Below are positions 33,379-43,662 of a DNA stretch of 64,000 bases, piece after piece. The notes under the pieces were generated by a model, which did not search any database, was not told where the DNA came from, and saw only the letters and a program-made list of their open reading frames with translations. The stretch is from Ramlibacter ginsenosidimutans (GTDB lineage: Bacteria > Pseudomonadota > Gammaproteobacteria > Burkholderiales > Burkholderiaceae_C): positions 124,001 through 188,000 of the forward strand of contig NZ_JAEPWM010000003.1 in the NCBI RefSeq assembly GCF_016654015.1. Direction: 5' to 3'. Within the stretch, counting starts at the first letter, position 1; each line of letters starts with the position of its first letter. Position numbers and translations under genes: made by a program.

Positions 33379-34812
33379 TCACGCGACGAGGCGCGACGCG
33401 AGTGCCGATGCCGTGAGCGGCTCGTGCGCCGGCCAGCGATCCGCCGCCAGCCCGTGCAGGTACACGGCTGCACTCGCGGCCTCGAACGCGTCCTCGCCGT
33501 TGGCGAGCCGCGCGGCCACCATGCCCGCGAGCACGTCCCCGGTGCCGGCGATCGCCAGCCGTGCATTGCCGGTGGGATTGATGCGCACCTTCTCGTCGGG
33601 CGTTGCGATCACGGAGCCCGACCCCTTCAGCACCACGACGCAGGCGAAGCGCCGCGCCAGGTCGCGCGCCGTGGCGAGCCGGTTGGCCTGCACCTCCGCC
33701 GCCGTGAGATCGAGCAGCCGCGCCGCCTCCAGCGGGTGCGGCGTCAGCACCGTGGGCGCGCCGCTCTGGCCGCGGGCCACCAGCAGCGACTGCAGCGAGC
33801 CATCGCCCGCGATCGCGTTGAGCGCGTCGGCGTCGAGCACCAGCGCCCGTGCGTGCAGCGCGCGCGGCAGCGCTGCACGCACCGCCTCGCCGCCTCCGCA
33901 GCCGCACGCAACCGCCATGGTCGTGAAGTCGAGGCTGTCCCAGGCGCGGACCATCAGGTCCGGCTGCTGGGGATCGAGTGCAGGCGCCGCCGGATCGAGG
34001 AAGCCGACGAACACCCGGCCCGCGCCGTGATGCAGTGCGGCGCGCGCGCACAGCAGCGCCGCGCCGGCCATGCCGGGCGCGCCGCCCACCACGGCCACGT
34101 CGCCGTAGCTTCCCTTGTGGCTCGCATGCGGGCGCGCGGCTGCGGGCGGCGCGCCGGCCAGCATGGCCGTGGCCGGCTCCGGGTCCTGCACCTGCAGGTC
34201 GTCCCACCAGACCACGCCCGCGGCGTCGCGGCCCTGCGCCGTGAACAGGCCGGGCTTGAGCGCGAGCAGGCTCAGCGTGTGCGCCGCCCGCACGCAGGCA
34301 ACCGAGGAGCCGGTGTCCGCATGCAGCGCGGACGGCACGTCCACGGCCAGCACGGGCGCGGGTCCGTCATTGAGCGCCTGGATCTGCTGCAGCAGCCGGC
34401 CCTCGGGGCTGCGGGTCGCGCCGATGCCCAGCAAGGCGTCGATCGCGAACCCGGCGCCGGCCGGCGCGTCGGCGGCGAAGCGCACGCCGGCGGCACGTGC
34501 GCGCTGCAGCGAGGCGCGCGCATCGTCGGGCGTGCGGGCTTCCTCGCCCAGCCAGGTCACCACCGGGTCCTTGCCCCACTGCTTCAGGTGCAGCGCTGCC
34601 TCGAAGCCGTCGCCGCCGTTGTTGCCGGGCCCGCAGGCCACCCAGATCGTGCGCGCGTGCGGCGCGAGCGCCAGCGCGAGGCGCGCGACGGCGAGGCCGG
34701 CGCGCTGCATCAGCGCATGCGCGGGCAGTGCGGCCGTGGCGCGCTGCTCGATGCGGCGGATCGCCGCCACGTCGTGCAGCGGCCAGGGGCGGTCGGGGGT
34801 GACGCGCTGCAT
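33379..34812 (-). CDS. nnrD: Bifunctional NAD(P)H-hydrate epimerase / ADP-dependent NAD(P)H-hydrate dehydratase
   Basis: Repairs hydrated NADH and NADPH. The 477-residue fusion has an N-terminal YjeF_N epimerase domain (about 15-215) with CGPGNNGGDGFEAA and ALLGIGATR, and a C-terminal ribokinase-like dehydratase (about 225-470) with SHKGSYGDVAVVGGAPGMAGA, VLTPHPLEAARLL and the signature NPTGNARLAIAGTGDVLAG. The ATG at 34812 is chosen over a TTG 18 bases earlier. It begins 7 bases after the dadA stop, within an amidase-dadA-nnrD operon. Some genomes call this gene nnr. Confidence 0.92.
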   Translation of the reverse strand: MQRVTPDRPWPLHDVAAIRRIEQRATAALPAHALMQRAGLAVARLALALAPHARTIWVACGPGNNGGDGFEAALHLKQWGKDPVVTWLGEEARTPDDARASLQRARAAGVRFAADAPAGAGFAIDALLGIGATRSPEGRLLQQIQALNDGPAPVLAVDVPSALHADTGSSVACVRAAHTLSLLALKPGLFTAQGRDAAGVVWWDDLQVQDPEPATAMLAGAPPAAARPHASHKGSYGDVAVVGGAPGMAGAALLCARAALHHGAGRVFVGFLDPAAPALDPQQPDLMVRAWDSLDFTTMAVACGCGGGEAVRAALPRALHARALVLDADALNAIAGDGSLQSLLVARGQSGAPTVLTPHPLEAARLLDLTAAEVQANRLATARDLARRFACVVVLKGSGSVIATPDEKVRINPTGNARLAIAGTGDVLAGMVAARLANGEDAFEAASAAVYLHGLAADRWPAHEPLTASALASRLVA

Positions 34813-34819
34813 GCCGGCC

Positions 34820-36094
34820 TCAGAGGACAAGGCGTTCCACGCCCAGGCCTTCGATGTCGATGGCCGGCGCCTGCGCCGTCATCAGGTCGGCCACCACGCG
34901 GGCGCTGCCGCAAGCGAGCGCCCAGCCGCTGGAGCCATGGCCGATGTTGATCCACACCCCCGGAACGCCGGTGGCGCCGAGCACGGGCGGGCCGTCGGGC
35001 AGCATGGGCCGCGCGCCCTTCCACTCCTGCACCGCGGCGCCGGTGTTGGCGAGCTGCGCGGCGCCCGGGAACCAGTCGTGCAGCACCTTGTAGAGGGTCT
35101 GGATGGCGCCCGGCCGGCGATGGGACGGCTCGCCGCCGATCTCGGCGCTGCCGGCCACGCGCACGCGGTTGCCCAGGCGCGAGATCGCGACCTTGTAGCG
35201 GTCGTCCATCACGCCGCTGCGCGGCGCGTTGAGCGGCTCGCGGATCGGCGCGCTGATCGAATAGCCATGCACCGCGGCCAGCGGAATGGGCAGGCCCACG
35301 GGCTTCAGCAGGTGGGCCGAGCCCATGCCGCTGCACACCACCACGGCGTCGAAGCGCTGCGTGGCGGGTGCGGCGTCGTCGCCGTGCGTGATGCGCAGCA
35401 ACGTGGGCTGCGCCGGGTCCAGTGGCGCCACCGAGCAGTTGAATTCGAAACGCGCACCCAGCGCCTGCGCCTGGTTCTTCAGCAGCAGCGCGAACTGGCG
35501 GCAGTTGCCGACCTCGTCCTCGGGCAGGTGGATTGCGCCGGCGAAGTCCGTGTCGGGGTTCAGCGCGGGCTCCACGGCGCGCGCCTGGTCGCCATCGATT
35601 TCCTGGAACTTCACGCCGGCGTCGCGCAACACCTGCAGGCCCGGCTGCACCAGCTTGCGGTCCTTGTCCGAGCGCAGCAGCACCAGGTAGCCCTGGGCCC
35701 GGTCGTACTCCAGCTGGAGCTGCGCCGTGATCTGGGCAAGCCGCGCGCGGCTGTAGAAGGCCAGGCGCTGCAGGCGCGCCCGGTTGGCGAGATAGGTGTC
35801 CAGCTCGCAGGCGCGGTGCCAGCGCATCATCCAGCGCACTTCGTGCGTGGCCAGCGGCCAGCACACGCGCACGGGAGCGTGGCGGCTGAACAGGTAGCGC
35901 GCCACCTTGCCCGGCATGCCCGGCGCGGCCCAGGGCGTCACGTACCCCGGCGCGACCACGCCCGCATTGGCGAAGCTGGTCTCCAGCGCGGCGGCCCCGT
36001 GGCGCTCGAACACGGTCACCTCGTGGCCGTCGGCGGTCAGCTCGTACGCGGTGGTCACGCCGATGATCCCGGCGCCCACGATGGCGATTTTCAT
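34820..36094 (-). CDS. dadA: D-amino acid dehydrogenase, DadA-like FAD oxidoreductase
   Basis: Membrane-associated flavoprotein that deaminates D-amino acids to 2-oxo acids and passes electrons to the respiratory chain. The 424 residues start with the FAD-binding motif [26 protein letters not shown], include the family stretch [21 protein letters not shown] (typical of DadA), and end with [26 protein letters not shown]. The ATG overlaps the amidase stop (ATGA), so the two are coupled. No alanine racemase gene is adjacent, unlike the E. coli dad operon, so the substrate range is uncertain. Confidence 0.9.
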   Translation of the reverse strand: MKIAIVGAGIIGVTTAYELTADGHEVTVFERHGAAALETSFANAGVVAPGYVTPWAAPGMPGKVARYLFSRHAPVRVCWPLATHEVRWMMRWHRACELDTYLANRARLQRLAFYSRARLAQITAQLQLEYDRAQGYLVLLRSDKDRKLVQPGLQVLRDAGVKFQEIDGDQARAVEPALNPDTDFAGAIHLPEDEVGNCRQFALLLKNQAQALGARFEFNCSVAPLDPAQPTLLRITHGDDAAPATQRFDAVVVCSGMGSAHLLKPVGLPIPLAAVHGYSISAPIREPLNAPRSGVMDDRYKVAISRLGNRVRVAGSAEIGGEPSHRRPGAIQTLYKVLHDWFPGAAQLANTGAAVQEWKGARPMLPDGPPVLGATGVPGVWINIGHGSSGWALACGSARVVADLMTAQAPAIDIEGLGVERLVL

Positions 36095-37434
36095 CAGGTC
36101 GGCAGGGCGGACGACAGCAGGCGCTCGACCTGCAGCGACAGGTTGAGGATGGTGTCGTCGTGCATCGCGCCGTGCCACGCCATGAGGCCCACCGGCAGTT
36201 CGCCGGGCGCGTGGCAGGGCAGCGAGATCGCGCAGCCATCCAGCATGTTGACCACGCTGGTGTTGCGCAGGAGCAGGGCGTTGACGCGGAAGAAGGCGGC
36301 ATCGCGCTCGGCGCCCGGCGCGACTTCCGCGATCGGCGGCGCCACCATCGGCACCGTGGGCGAGAGCACCGCGTCGTAGCCGGCCAGCGCCTCGTGCACC
36401 CCGGCGATCCAGGCGGAGCGCGCCTGTTGCAGCTCGAGGTACTCCCAGGCCTTCATCTGCGCGCCGCGCTCGATGCGCAGGCGCACGCGCGGGTCGTAGC
36501 GGTCGCCGGCGCGCTCCAGCTGATGGCGGTGCCAGGCATAGCTCTCGGCCGCGGAGAAGCCGCCGGTGGACTGGATGGTGCCGAGGTCCTGGATCTGCGC
36601 CAGCGGGATCTCGGTGATCTGCGCCCCTGCGTCGCGCAGCAGGCGCAGCGTGCGCTCGAACGCGCGCGCCACCGTCGCATCGAGGCCGTCCTGCATCTGC
36701 GTGCGTGCCACGGCGAACCGGTACGAGGAAAGCGGCCGCTCGTTGCGAGTCACCTGGCGTGCGGCCAGGATCTCGTGCGCGAGGATCGTGTCGCGCACGC
36801 TGCGCGTCATCGCGCAGACCGTGTCGAGCGTCCAGGACAGCGGATAGGCGCCAGCCAGCGGCGTGAGGCGCGCCGTGTTCTTGAAGCCCACGATGCCGCA
36901 CAGCGCGGCGGGGATGCGGATGGAGCCGCCCGTGTCCGAGCCGAGCCCGATGAAGGCAGCGCCCGTGGCCACCGACACCGCGGCGCCCGAGGACGAGCCG
37001 CCCGGCACGCGCGGCGTCGCCGCGTCGCAGGGGTTGGCGGGGGTGCCGAAGTGCGGATTGATGCCGACGCCCGAGAAGGCGAACTCGCTCATGTTCGTGC
37101 GGGCTATCACGACGCCGCCGGCGGCGCGCAGGCGAGCCACCGAGAGTGCGTCCGACTGGGCCGGGGCCGCGTCGGCCAGCGCCACCGAGCCGGCGGTGGT
37201 CACCTCGCCGGCGAGGTCGAACAAGTCCTTGATCGACACCGCCAGCCCCGCCAGGGGCGTGCTCGCGGCGGTGCGCGCGGCCTCCGCCTCGGCTTGCGGG
37301 AAGCGGGTCTTCAGGAATACGTGCCGGTTCGCCGGGGACAGGGCGGCATCGCGCGCGGCGGCCAGCTCGCCGGAGGCGGAGCCGCGCCCCTCGCGCAGGC
37401 GCTCGCGGATGCTGTGGAGATCAGGGTGCGGCAT
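36094..37434 (-). CDS. Amidase signature family enzyme
   Basis: A 446-residue serine hydrolase of the amidase signature family. The catalytic triad is visible: Lys69 (AVSIKDLFD), cis-Ser147 ([11 protein letters not shown]) and nucleophile Ser171 ([10 protein letters not shown]). The family includes GatA, but the absence of gatC and gatB beside it and the overlap with dadA point to a catabolic amidase, perhaps releasing an amino acid or carboxylate from an amide that the next enzyme then oxidises. Substrate not identifiable. First gene of the operon; promoter not recognised. Confidence 0.87.
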   Translation of the reverse strand: MPHPDLHSIRERLREGRGSASGELAAARDAALSPANRHVFLKTRFPQAEAEAARTAASTPLAGLAVSIKDLFDLAGEVTTAGSVALADAAPAQSDALSVARLRAAGGVVIARTNMSEFAFSGVGINPHFGTPANPCDAATPRVPGGSSSGAAVSVATGAAFIGLGSDTGGSIRIPAALCGIVGFKNTARLTPLAGAYPLSWTLDTVCAMTRSVRDTILAHEILAARQVTRNERPLSSYRFAVARTQMQDGLDATVARAFERTLRLLRDAGAQITEIPLAQIQDLGTIQSTGGFSAAESYAWHRHQLERAGDRYDPRVRLRIERGAQMKAWEYLELQQARSAWIAGVHEALAGYDAVLSPTVPMVAPPIAEVAPGAERDAAFFRVNALLLRNTSVVNMLDGCAISLPCHAPGELPVGLMAWHGAMHDDTILNLSLQVERLLSSALPT

Positions 37435-37466
37435 GGATGGGCAGGGTGGGGAGGAGGGGCCTGTGC

Positions 37467-37590
37467 TAGAATCTTGCGGTTTTGCCGGGTGTCAAGCGCG
37501 AGGTGCGAGTGGCGTTGTCGGCAAGACAAATCGCGGATCCCGCCCCTCGAGGTGTCGCAACGTGCCGTTGCGATTCAGGCCGGGATTCTA
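37467..37590 (+). promoter_or_regulatory. rpsB promoter and structured 5' leader
   Basis: TAGAAT (37467-37472) is a likely -10 box. Downstream lies a perfect 8-bp hairpin tcgcaacg-tgc-cgttgcga (37555-37573), and GATTCTA (37584-37590) complements TAGAATC of the promoter region. Ribosomal protein S2 represses its own operon through the rpsB leader in other proteobacteria, so this structured leader probably serves that role; the match to a known leader model has not been tested. Confidence 0.5.
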
Positions 37591-37611
37591 GACCCAACCT
37601 TCGGAGCTCCC

Positions 37612-38364
37612 ATGACCGTATCCATGCGTGAAATGCTGGAAGCCGGTGTCCATTTCGGACACCAGACGCGCTTCTGGAACCCCAAGATGGCCCCGTACAT
37701 CTTCGGCCATCGCAACAAGATCCACATCATCAACCTCGAGAAGACGCTGCCGCTCTTCGAGGAAGCCACCAAGTTCGCGCGCCAGCTGGCCGCCAACCGC
37801 GGCACCATCCTGCTGGTGGGCACCAAGCGCCAGGCGCGCGAGCTGGTCGCCGCCGAGGCCCAGCGTTGCGGCATGCCCTTCGTGAACCAGCGCTGGCTGG
37901 GCGGCATGCTGACGAACTTCAAGACCGTCAAGACCTCCATCAAGCGCCTGAAAGACATGAAGGCGCAGCAGGAAGCAGGCCTGGAGTCCATGTCCAAGAA
38001 GGAACAGCTGATGTTCGAGCGCGAGATCAACAAGCTCGAGAAGGACATCGGCGGCATCCAGGACATGAACACGCTGCCCGACGCCCTGTTCGTGGTCGAC
38101 GTGGGCTACCACAAGATCGCCGTCGCCGAGGCGCAGAAGCTGGGCATCCCGATCATCGCGGTGGTGGACTCCAACCACTCGCCCGAGGGCATCGACTACG
38201 TGATCCCCGGCAACGATGACTCCGCCAAGGCCGTGACGCTCTACGTCCGCGGCATGGCCGACGCCATCCTCGAGGGCAAGAACAACGCCGTCACCGACGT
38301 GCAGCGCGCCGTCTCCGAGGGCGGCGACGAGTTCGTGGAAGTCAAGGAAGGCGCTGCCGCCTGA
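37612..38364 (+). CDS. rpsB: 30S ribosomal protein S2
   Basis: Structural protein of the small subunit, 250 residues, standard length. Family sequence throughout: [21 protein letters not shown] at the start, [28 protein letters not shown] and the C-terminal [25 protein letters not shown]. The ATG at 37612 begins [10 protein letters not shown]; a ggag sequence lies 8 bases upstream. Followed by a hairpin and then tsf, the universal rpsB-tsf order. Confidence 0.98.
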   Translation: MTVSMREMLEAGVHFGHQTRFWNPKMAPYIFGHRNKIHIINLEKTLPLFEEATKFARQLAANRGTILLVGTKRQARELVAAEAQRCGMPFVNQRWLGGMLTNFKTVKTSIKRLKDMKAQQEAGLESMSKKEQLMFEREINKLEKDIGGIQDMNTLPDALFVVDVGYHKIAVAEAQKLGIPIIAVVDSNHSPEGIDYVIPGNDDSAKAVTLYVRGMADAILEGKNNAVTDVQRAVSEGGDEFVEVKEGAAA

Positions 38365-38387
38365 CGCTTCGGCCCCTAGCCGCGACC

Positions 38388-38409
38388 AGGGGGCTTTCGG
38401 GCCCCCTTT
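38388..38409 (+). terminator. Hairpin between rpsB and tsf (partial terminator)
   Basis: agggggc (38388-38394), 6-base loop, gccccct (38401-38407), followed by only two further Ts. The short T-run suggests attenuation that lowers tsf expression relative to rpsB rather than full stop. Confidence 0.6.
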
Positions 38410-38454
38410 GCACACCCGGACCCAACTGAACATTCGACAAGATTAGAGGACAAG

Positions 38455-39348
38455 ATGGCTGCAATCACCGCAAGCATGGTCGGCGAACTGCGCGCGAAGA
38501 CCGACGCGCCCATGATGGAATGCAAGAAGGCCCTGACCGAGGCCAACGGCGACATGGACAAGGCCGAGGAACTGCTGCGCGTCAAGCTGGGCAACAAGGC
38601 CGCCAAGGCCGGCTCGCGCATCACCGCCGAAGGCGTGGTCACCGCCTCCATCGAGGGCACCACCGGCGCCCTGCTGGAAGTGAACTGCGAAACCGACTTC
38701 GTCACCAAGAACGACAGCTTCCTGGCGATGGCCCGCGCCGCCGCCGAACTGGTCGCGAAGAACAACCCCGCGGACGTCGCCGCCCTCGGCGCGCTGCCTT
38801 ACAGCCAGGACAGCTTCGGCCCCACGCTGGAAGACGTGCGCAAGGGCCTCGTCGGCAAGATCGGCGAGAACATGAGCTTCCGCCGCTTCAAGCGCTTCTC
38901 CGGCTCGAACAAGCTCGTGAGCTACCTGCACGGCACGCGCATCGGCGTGGTCGTGGAGTACCAGGGTGACGACGTCGCCGCCAAGGACGTCGCCATGCAC
39001 GTCGCCGCGATGAAGCCGGTGGCGCTGTCGTCCGCCGACGTGCCCGCCGAACTGATCGAGAAGGAGCGCAACGTCGCGACGGCCAAGGCCGCCGAGTCCG
39101 GCAAGCCGGCCGACATCGCTGCGAAGATGATCGAAGGCTCGGTGCAGAAGTACCTGAAGGAAGTCTCGCTGCTGAACCAGGCGTTCGTGAAGAACGACAA
39201 GCAGACGGTCGAACAGATGCTCAAGGCCGCCAACACCACGATCAAGGGCTTCACGCTCTACGTGGTCGGCGAAGGCATCGAGAAGAAGGCCGACGACTTC
39301 GCCGCCGAAGTGGCCGCCCAGGTGGCTGCCGCCAAGCAGGCCGCCTGA
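38455..39348 (+). CDS. tsf: Elongation factor Ts
   Basis: Guanine-nucleotide exchange factor for EF-Tu. The 297 residues include the N-terminal UBA-like domain ([24 protein letters not shown]), [11 protein letters not shown] and two core repeats, ending [15 protein letters not shown]. Standard length for proteobacteria. Confidence 0.98.
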   Translation: MAAITASMVGELRAKTDAPMMECKKALTEANGDMDKAEELLRVKLGNKAAKAGSRITAEGVVTASIEGTTGALLEVNCETDFVTKNDSFLAMARAAAELVAKNNPADVAALGALPYSQDSFGPTLEDVRKGLVGKIGENMSFRRFKRFSGSNKLVSYLHGTRIGVVVEYQGDDVAAKDVAMHVAAMKPVALSSADVPAELIEKERNVATAKAAESGKPADIAAKMIEGSVQKYLKEVSLLNQAFVKNDKQTVEQMLKAANTTIKGFTLYVVGEGIEKKADDFAAEVAAQVAAAKQAA

Positions 39349-39359
39349 CGGCAATCCAC

Positions 39360-39389
39360 GGCCGTTCGGAGGAGGGCACCCGAACGGCC
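39360..39389 (+). terminator. Perfect 10-bp hairpin between tsf and pyrH
   Basis: ggccgttcgg (39360-39369) and ccgaacggcc (39380-39389) pair completely. There is no T-tract, so it may mark an mRNA processing or pause site rather than an intrinsic terminator. Confidence 0.5.
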
Positions 39390-39445
39390 GGTTACAAGCG
39401 CCCGCCGTTACACTCAAGCCCGTTCGAACCAGGAGACCCGCCCCC

Positions 39446-40165
39446 ATGCCCGCCCAGCCAGCCCACAAGCGCATCCTGCTCAAGCTGTCCGGTGAGGCGC
39501 TGATGGGAGACGACGCCTTCGGCATCAACCGCGCGACCATCGTGCGCATGGTCCAGGAGGTCGCCGAGGTCGTCCACATGGGCGTCGAAGTCGCCGTCGT
39601 CATCGGCGGCGGCAACATCTTCCGCGGCGTGGCCGGAGGCTCGGTCGGCATGGACCGGGCCACCGCCGACTACATGGGCATGCTGGCCACCGTGATGAAC
39701 GCGCTGGCGCTGTCCGACGCGATGACCAAGCAGGGCTTGGTGCCCCGCGTCATGTCCGCGATCGCGATCGAGCAGGTGGTCGAACCCTACGTCCGCCCCA
39801 AGGCGCTGCAGTACCTCGAGGAAGGCAAGGTCGTGATCTTCGCGGCCGGCACCGGCAACCCCTTCTTCACGACCGACACCGCCGCCGCCCTGCGCGGCGC
39901 CGAGATCGGCGCGGAGGTGGTGCTGAAGGCGACCAAGGTCGACGGCGTGTATTCGGCCGACCCGCAGAAGGACCCCACGGCGGAACGCTATTCCCGCATC
40001 AGCTTCGACGAGGCGATGTCGCGCAACCTGGGCATCATGGACGCGACCGCCTTCGCGCTGTGCCGCGACCAGAAGCTGCCGATCAAGGTGTTCTCGATCT
40101 TCAAGCACGGCGCGCTCAAGCGCGTGGTGCAGGGCGAGGACGAGGGCACCCTGGTGTACGCGTGA
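39446..40165 (+). CDS. pyrH: UMP kinase
   Basis: Phosphorylates UMP to UDP; hexameric amino-acid-kinase-fold enzyme. The 239 residues have the ATP/UMP site sequences [45 protein letters not shown] (the diagnostic PyrH stretch) and DGVYSADP. aggaga lies 9 bases upstream of the ATG. Next in order is frr. Confidence 0.98.
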   Translation: MPAQPAHKRILLKLSGEALMGDDAFGINRATIVRMVQEVAEVVHMGVEVAVVIGGGNIFRGVAGGSVGMDRATADYMGMLATVMNALALSDAMTKQGLVPRVMSAIAIEQVVEPYVRPKALQYLEEGKVVIFAAGTGNPFFTTDTAAALRGAEIGAEVVLKATKVDGVYSADPQKDPTAERYSRISFDEAMSRNLGIMDATAFALCRDQKLPIKVFSIFKHGALKRVVQGEDEGTLVYA

Positions 40166-40200
40166 GCCCGGGACCCTGAGCAAGAGGAGCAGAGCAGAGC

Positions 40201-40764
40201 ATGGCAACGATTCCCGAAATCAAGCAGACCACGCAAGGCAAGATGGACCAGACCATCGCCGCGTTCAAGAGCACCCTGTCCAAGATCCGGACCGGCCGCG
40301 CCAATCCCGGCATCCTGGACACCGTGCACGTCGACTACTACGGCTCCACGGTGCCGATTTCGCAGGTGGCGAACGTGTCGCTGCTGGATGCCCGCACGAT
40401 CAGCGTGCAGCCCTGGGAAAAGGGCCTGGGCGCCAAGATCGAGAAGGCCATCCGCGACAGCGACCTGGGCCTGAACCCCGCTTCCATGGGCGACCTGATC
40501 CGCGTGCCGATGCCGCCGATGTCCGAGGAGCGCCGCAAGGAAATGACGAAGCTGGTGCGCCACGAGGGCGAGAACGCCAAGATCGCCATCCGCAACCTGC
40601 GCCGCGACGCCAACGAGCACGTGAAGAAGCTGGTGAAGGACAAGACCGCGACCGAGGACGACCTCAAGCGGGCCGAAGCCGACGTGCAGAAGGTCACGGA
40701 CAAGCACATCAACGAGATCGACTCGCTGGTGGCCGGCAAGGAAAAGGAGATCATGGAGGTCTGA
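40201..40764 (+). CDS. frr: Ribosome recycling factor
   Basis: Splits post-termination ribosomes together with EF-G. The 187 residues show the family signature across the three-helix bundle: [44 protein letters not shown] and [15 protein letters not shown]. gaggag lies about 15 bases upstream of the ATG. Confidence 0.98.
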   Translation: MATIPEIKQTTQGKMDQTIAAFKSTLSKIRTGRANPGILDTVHVDYYGSTVPISQVANVSLLDARTISVQPWEKGLGAKIEKAIRDSDLGLNPASMGDLIRVPMPPMSEERRKEMTKLVRHEGENAKIAIRNLRRDANEHVKKLVKDKTATEDDLKRAEADVQKVTDKHINEIDSLVAGKEKEIMEV

Positions 40765-40772
40765 CGGATTCA

Positions 40773-40856
40773 GGGGCTAGGGGCTGGGGGCTAGGGGCTA
40801 GGGAGACAGCCACTGCCTCGATCCCCCTAGTCCCTAGCCCGCAGCCCCTAGACCCT
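40773..40856. repeat. Guanine-run inverted repeat between frr and uppS (G-quadruplex candidate)
   Basis: The plus strand has five runs of 3-5 Gs joined by 2-3 base linkers ct/cta (40773-40803). A matching C-rich arm of the form ccctag runs from 40823 to 40856. The arms are imperfect reverse complements, so the RNA could form a long hairpin, or the G arm a four-stranded quadruplex. The C arm ends directly at the uppS ATG, so no Shine-Dalgarno sequence exists there. Confidence 0.75.
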
Positions 40857-41591
40857 ATGAGCGCCAAGCGCGACATCCCCCACCACATCGCCATCGTCAT
40901 GGATGGCAACGGCCGCTGGGCGACCAGGCGCTTCCTGCCGCGCGTCGCCGGGCACAAGAAGGGCGTGGATGCGCTGCGCACCTGCGCGCGCCACTGTGGC
41001 GACATCGGGGTGAAGGTGCTCACCGTGTTCGCGTTCTCCTCGGAGAACTGGAGCCGGCCGGCCGAGGAAGTCTCCGGCCTGATGGAACTGCTGGCGGCGG
41101 CGCTCTCCCGCGAGGTTCCCAAGCTGAACGCGGAGGGCGTGCGCATCCACTTCATCGGCGACCGCTCGGCGCTGTCCGACAAGGTGCGCGCGGGCCTGGC
41201 CAGCGCGGAGGCGGTGACCGCTGCCAACACGCGCCTGGTCCTCAACATCTGCTTCAACTACGGCGGCCGCTGGGACATCGCGCAGGCCGCCGCCCGGCTG
41301 GCGGCGCACGGCGAGGCGATCACCGAGCAGTCGCTCGATCGCGCCATGGCGCTGTCGCACGTGCCTGACCCCGACCTCGTGATCCGCACCGGCGGCGAGT
41401 TGCGCATCAGCAACTTCCTGCTCTGGCAGGCGGCTTACAGCGAGCTGTACTTCACCGACAAGCTGTGGCCCGAGTTCGACGAGGCCGCGCTCGACGAGGC
41501 GATCGCCGACTACGGCAAGCGCGAGCGCCGCTTCGGCCGCACTTCCGCGCAGGTCGCCGCACCCGCACGCACGAGCCGCAAGGCGGCCTGA
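40857..41591 (+). CDS. uppS: Undecaprenyl diphosphate synthase
   Basis: cis-Prenyltransferase that makes the C55 carrier lipid for peptidoglycan and LPS. The 244 residues contain [16 protein letters not shown] with the catalytic Asp, [19 protein letters not shown], and the C-terminal [35 protein letters not shown]. The start at 40857 is fixed by homology, since the active-site motif begins at residue 12, yet the bases before it (ccctagaccct) contain no ribosome-binding site. Confidence 0.96.
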   Translation: MSAKRDIPHHIAIVMDGNGRWATRRFLPRVAGHKKGVDALRTCARHCGDIGVKVLTVFAFSSENWSRPAEEVSGLMELLAAALSREVPKLNAEGVRIHFIGDRSALSDKVRAGLASAEAVTAANTRLVLNICFNYGGRWDIAQAAARLAAHGEAITEQSLDRAMALSHVPDPDLVIRTGGELRISNFLLWQAAYSELYFTDKLWPEFDEAALDEAIADYGKRERRFGRTSAQVAAPARTSRKAA

Positions 41592-41599
41592 GGGTCGCG

Positions 41600-42463
41600 A
41601 TGCTGAAGCAGCGCATCATCACGGCCATCGTCCTGCTGGCCATCCTGCTGCCGGCGCTGTTCTGGCGCACGCCGCAGCCCTTCCTTGCCATCACGCTGGT
41701 GCTGCTCGCCGCGGGCGGCTGGGAGTGGGGCCGCCTGAACCACCTCGGCGCGGGCGCCAGCGTGGCGCTCGGCGCGCTCACGCTCGCACTGTGCGCCGGC
41801 GCGTGGTGGCTGGACTGGCCGGCGCATCCTTCGGCGCTGATGTGGATCGTCGTGGGCGCCGCCTGGGTGCTCGCCGGCGCCGCGCTGGTGAAGCACGGGG
41901 TGGAGGGCTGGCCCGGGATCCCGCGCGGCGTGCGCGTGGTGAGCGGCACGCTGGCGCTGGTGCTCGCCTGGCTGGCGATGGCGCAGGCGCGGGAGATCGG
42001 CGTCAATTTCCTGCTCTCGATCTTCGTGCTGGTGTGGGTCGCGGACGTCACCGCGTACTTCGCGGGCCGCGCCTTCGGCGGCCGCTTCACGCAGCGCAAG
42101 CTGGCTCCCGTGATCAGTCCCAAGAAAAGCTGGGAAGGCGTCTGGGGCGGCATGGCCGGCGTGGTGGTGCTCGCGGTGGTGTGGACCTTCGCCGACCGCG
42201 CCACCGAGGCCGCGGTGCCCAGCCTTTATTCCCGGCTCGCCGCTATGAACTGGCTGGTGCTGGTGCTGGGCGCGCTCTTTCTCGCCGCCATGAGCGTGGT
42301 CGGCGACCTCACGGAATCGCTGGTCAAGCGCAGCGCCGGCATGAAGGATTCCAGCCAGCTGCTGCCCGGACACGGCGGCGTGCTCGATCGGGTCGATGCC
42401 CTGCTGCCCACCCTGCCGCTCGCGATGATGCTGGCCACGCTGGCCGCTTTGGCCTCACGATGA
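41600..42463 (+). CDS. cdsA: Phosphatidate cytidylyltransferase
   Basis: Inner-membrane enzyme making CDP-diacylglycerol from phosphatidate and CTP. The 287 residues have seven to eight hydrophobic helices and the family signature [20 protein letters not shown] followed by GVLDR near the C-terminus. Begins 8 bases after uppS; its stop overlaps the dxr start (ATGA). Confidence 0.96.
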   Translation: MLKQRIITAIVLLAILLPALFWRTPQPFLAITLVLLAAGGWEWGRLNHLGAGASVALGALTLALCAGAWWLDWPAHPSALMWIVVGAAWVLAGAALVKHGVEGWPGIPRGVRVVSGTLALVLAWLAMAQAREIGVNFLLSIFVLVWVADVTAYFAGRAFGGRFTQRKLAPVISPKKSWEGVWGGMAGVVVLAVVWTFADRATEAAVPSLYSRLAAMNWLVLVLGALFLAAMSVVGDLTESLVKRSAGMKDSSQLLPGHGGVLDRVDALLPTLPLAMMLATLAALASR

Positions 42464-43650
42464 AACAACGCATCGCCGTCCTCGGCTCCACCGGATCCGT
42501 CGGCGCGAATACGCTCGATGTGATCGCCCGCCATCCGGACCGCTTCGAGGTGTTCGCGCTCAGCGCCGCCTCGCAGGTGGACCTGATGCTGCAGCAATGC
42601 CTGCAGTTCCGCCCCGCGTTCGCGGTCATGGCGCAGGAAGAGGCCGGCCGCGCGCTGGCCGCGCGCATGGAGTCCAGCGGCCTCGCCACGCGCGTGCTGT
42701 GGGGCACGGCCGCCCTCGACACGATCGCCAGCCACGAACAGGTGGACACCGTGATGGCCTCCATCGTGGGCGCCGCCGGACTGGCCTCGTGCATCGCGGC
42801 GGCGCGCGCGGGCAAGAAGCTGCTGCTGGCGAACAAGGAAGCGCTCGTCGTCGGCGGCGAGCTGTTCATGTCGGCGGTGCAGCAGGGCGGCGCGAAGCTG
42901 CTGCCGATCGACAGCGAGCACTCCGCCATCTTCCAGTCGCTGCCGGAAGACCACTCCACCTGGGACGCGCGCGTCGAGAAGATCATCCTCACCGCCTCGG
43001 GCGGCCCGTTCCGCACGCGCGAGCCGGCCAGCCTGCGCTCCGTCACGCCGGAGGAGGCCTGCGCGCACCCGAACTGGGTGATGGGCCGCAAGATCTCGGT
43101 CGACTCCGCGACGATGATGAACAAGGCGCTGGAGGTGATCGAGGCCCGCTACCTGTTCGGCCTGGCGCCCGGGCGGCTGCAGGTCGTGATCCATCCGCAA
43201 AGCGTGATCCACTCGATGGTGCAGTATCGCGACACCTCGGTGGTCGCGCAGCTGGGCACGCCCGACATGCGCGTTCCCATTGCCTACGGGCTGGCCTGGC
43301 CCGAACGCGTGAGCTCGGGAGCGCAGCCGCTCGACTTCGGCGCGCTGGCCGACATGAGCTTCGAGTCCCTGGACAGCCGCGGCCACCGCGAGCGCTTCCC
43401 GGGCCTGCAACTGGCGTGGGACGCGCTGGCCGCGGCGCCTGGCACTACGGCGGTATTGAACGCCGCCAACGAGATGGCGGTGGCGGCGTTCCTGGAGCGG
43501 CGCATCCGCTTCGACCAGATCCACACGGTAAATCTCGCAACTTTGGCGGCCCTCGCGCCGTCCAAGCCGCACACCCTGCAGGACCTGCTGGCGCTCGACG
43601 CCGAGGCCCGCCGCACCGCCGGGGTTGCGATTCGCAGCCTCGACGCCTGA
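42460..43650 (+). CDS. dxr: 1-deoxy-D-xylulose 5-phosphate reductoisomerase
   Basis: Second step of the MEP pathway, NADPH-dependent, metal-requiring. The 396 residues have the cofactor motif [15 protein letters not shown], the substrate and metal site residues in [13 protein letters not shown] and [20 protein letters not shown], and the C-terminal helical domain. Overlaps cdsA by 4 bases. Also called ispC. Confidence 0.97.
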   Translation: MKQRIAVLGSTGSVGANTLDVIARHPDRFEVFALSAASQVDLMLQQCLQFRPAFAVMAQEEAGRALAARMESSGLATRVLWGTAALDTIASHEQVDTVMASIVGAAGLASCIAAARAGKKLLLANKEALVVGGELFMSAVQQGGAKLLPIDSEHSAIFQSLPEDHSTWDARVEKIILTASGGPFRTREPASLRSVTPEEACAHPNWVMGRKISVDSATMMNKALEVIEARYLFGLAPGRLQVVIHPQSVIHSMVQYRDTSVVAQLGTPDMRVPIAYGLAWPERVSSGAQPLDFGALADMSFESLDSRGHRERFPGLQLAWDALAAAPGTTAVLNAANEMAVAAFLERRIRFDQIHTVNLATLAALAPSKPHTLQDLLALDAEARRTAGVAIRSLDA

Positions 43651-43662
43651 GGAGCCGCAAGC

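Noticed and set aside
36094-37434. Amidase gene read as gatA
   Set aside because: No gatB or gatC nearby and it is coupled to dadA, so a catabolic amidase is more likely.
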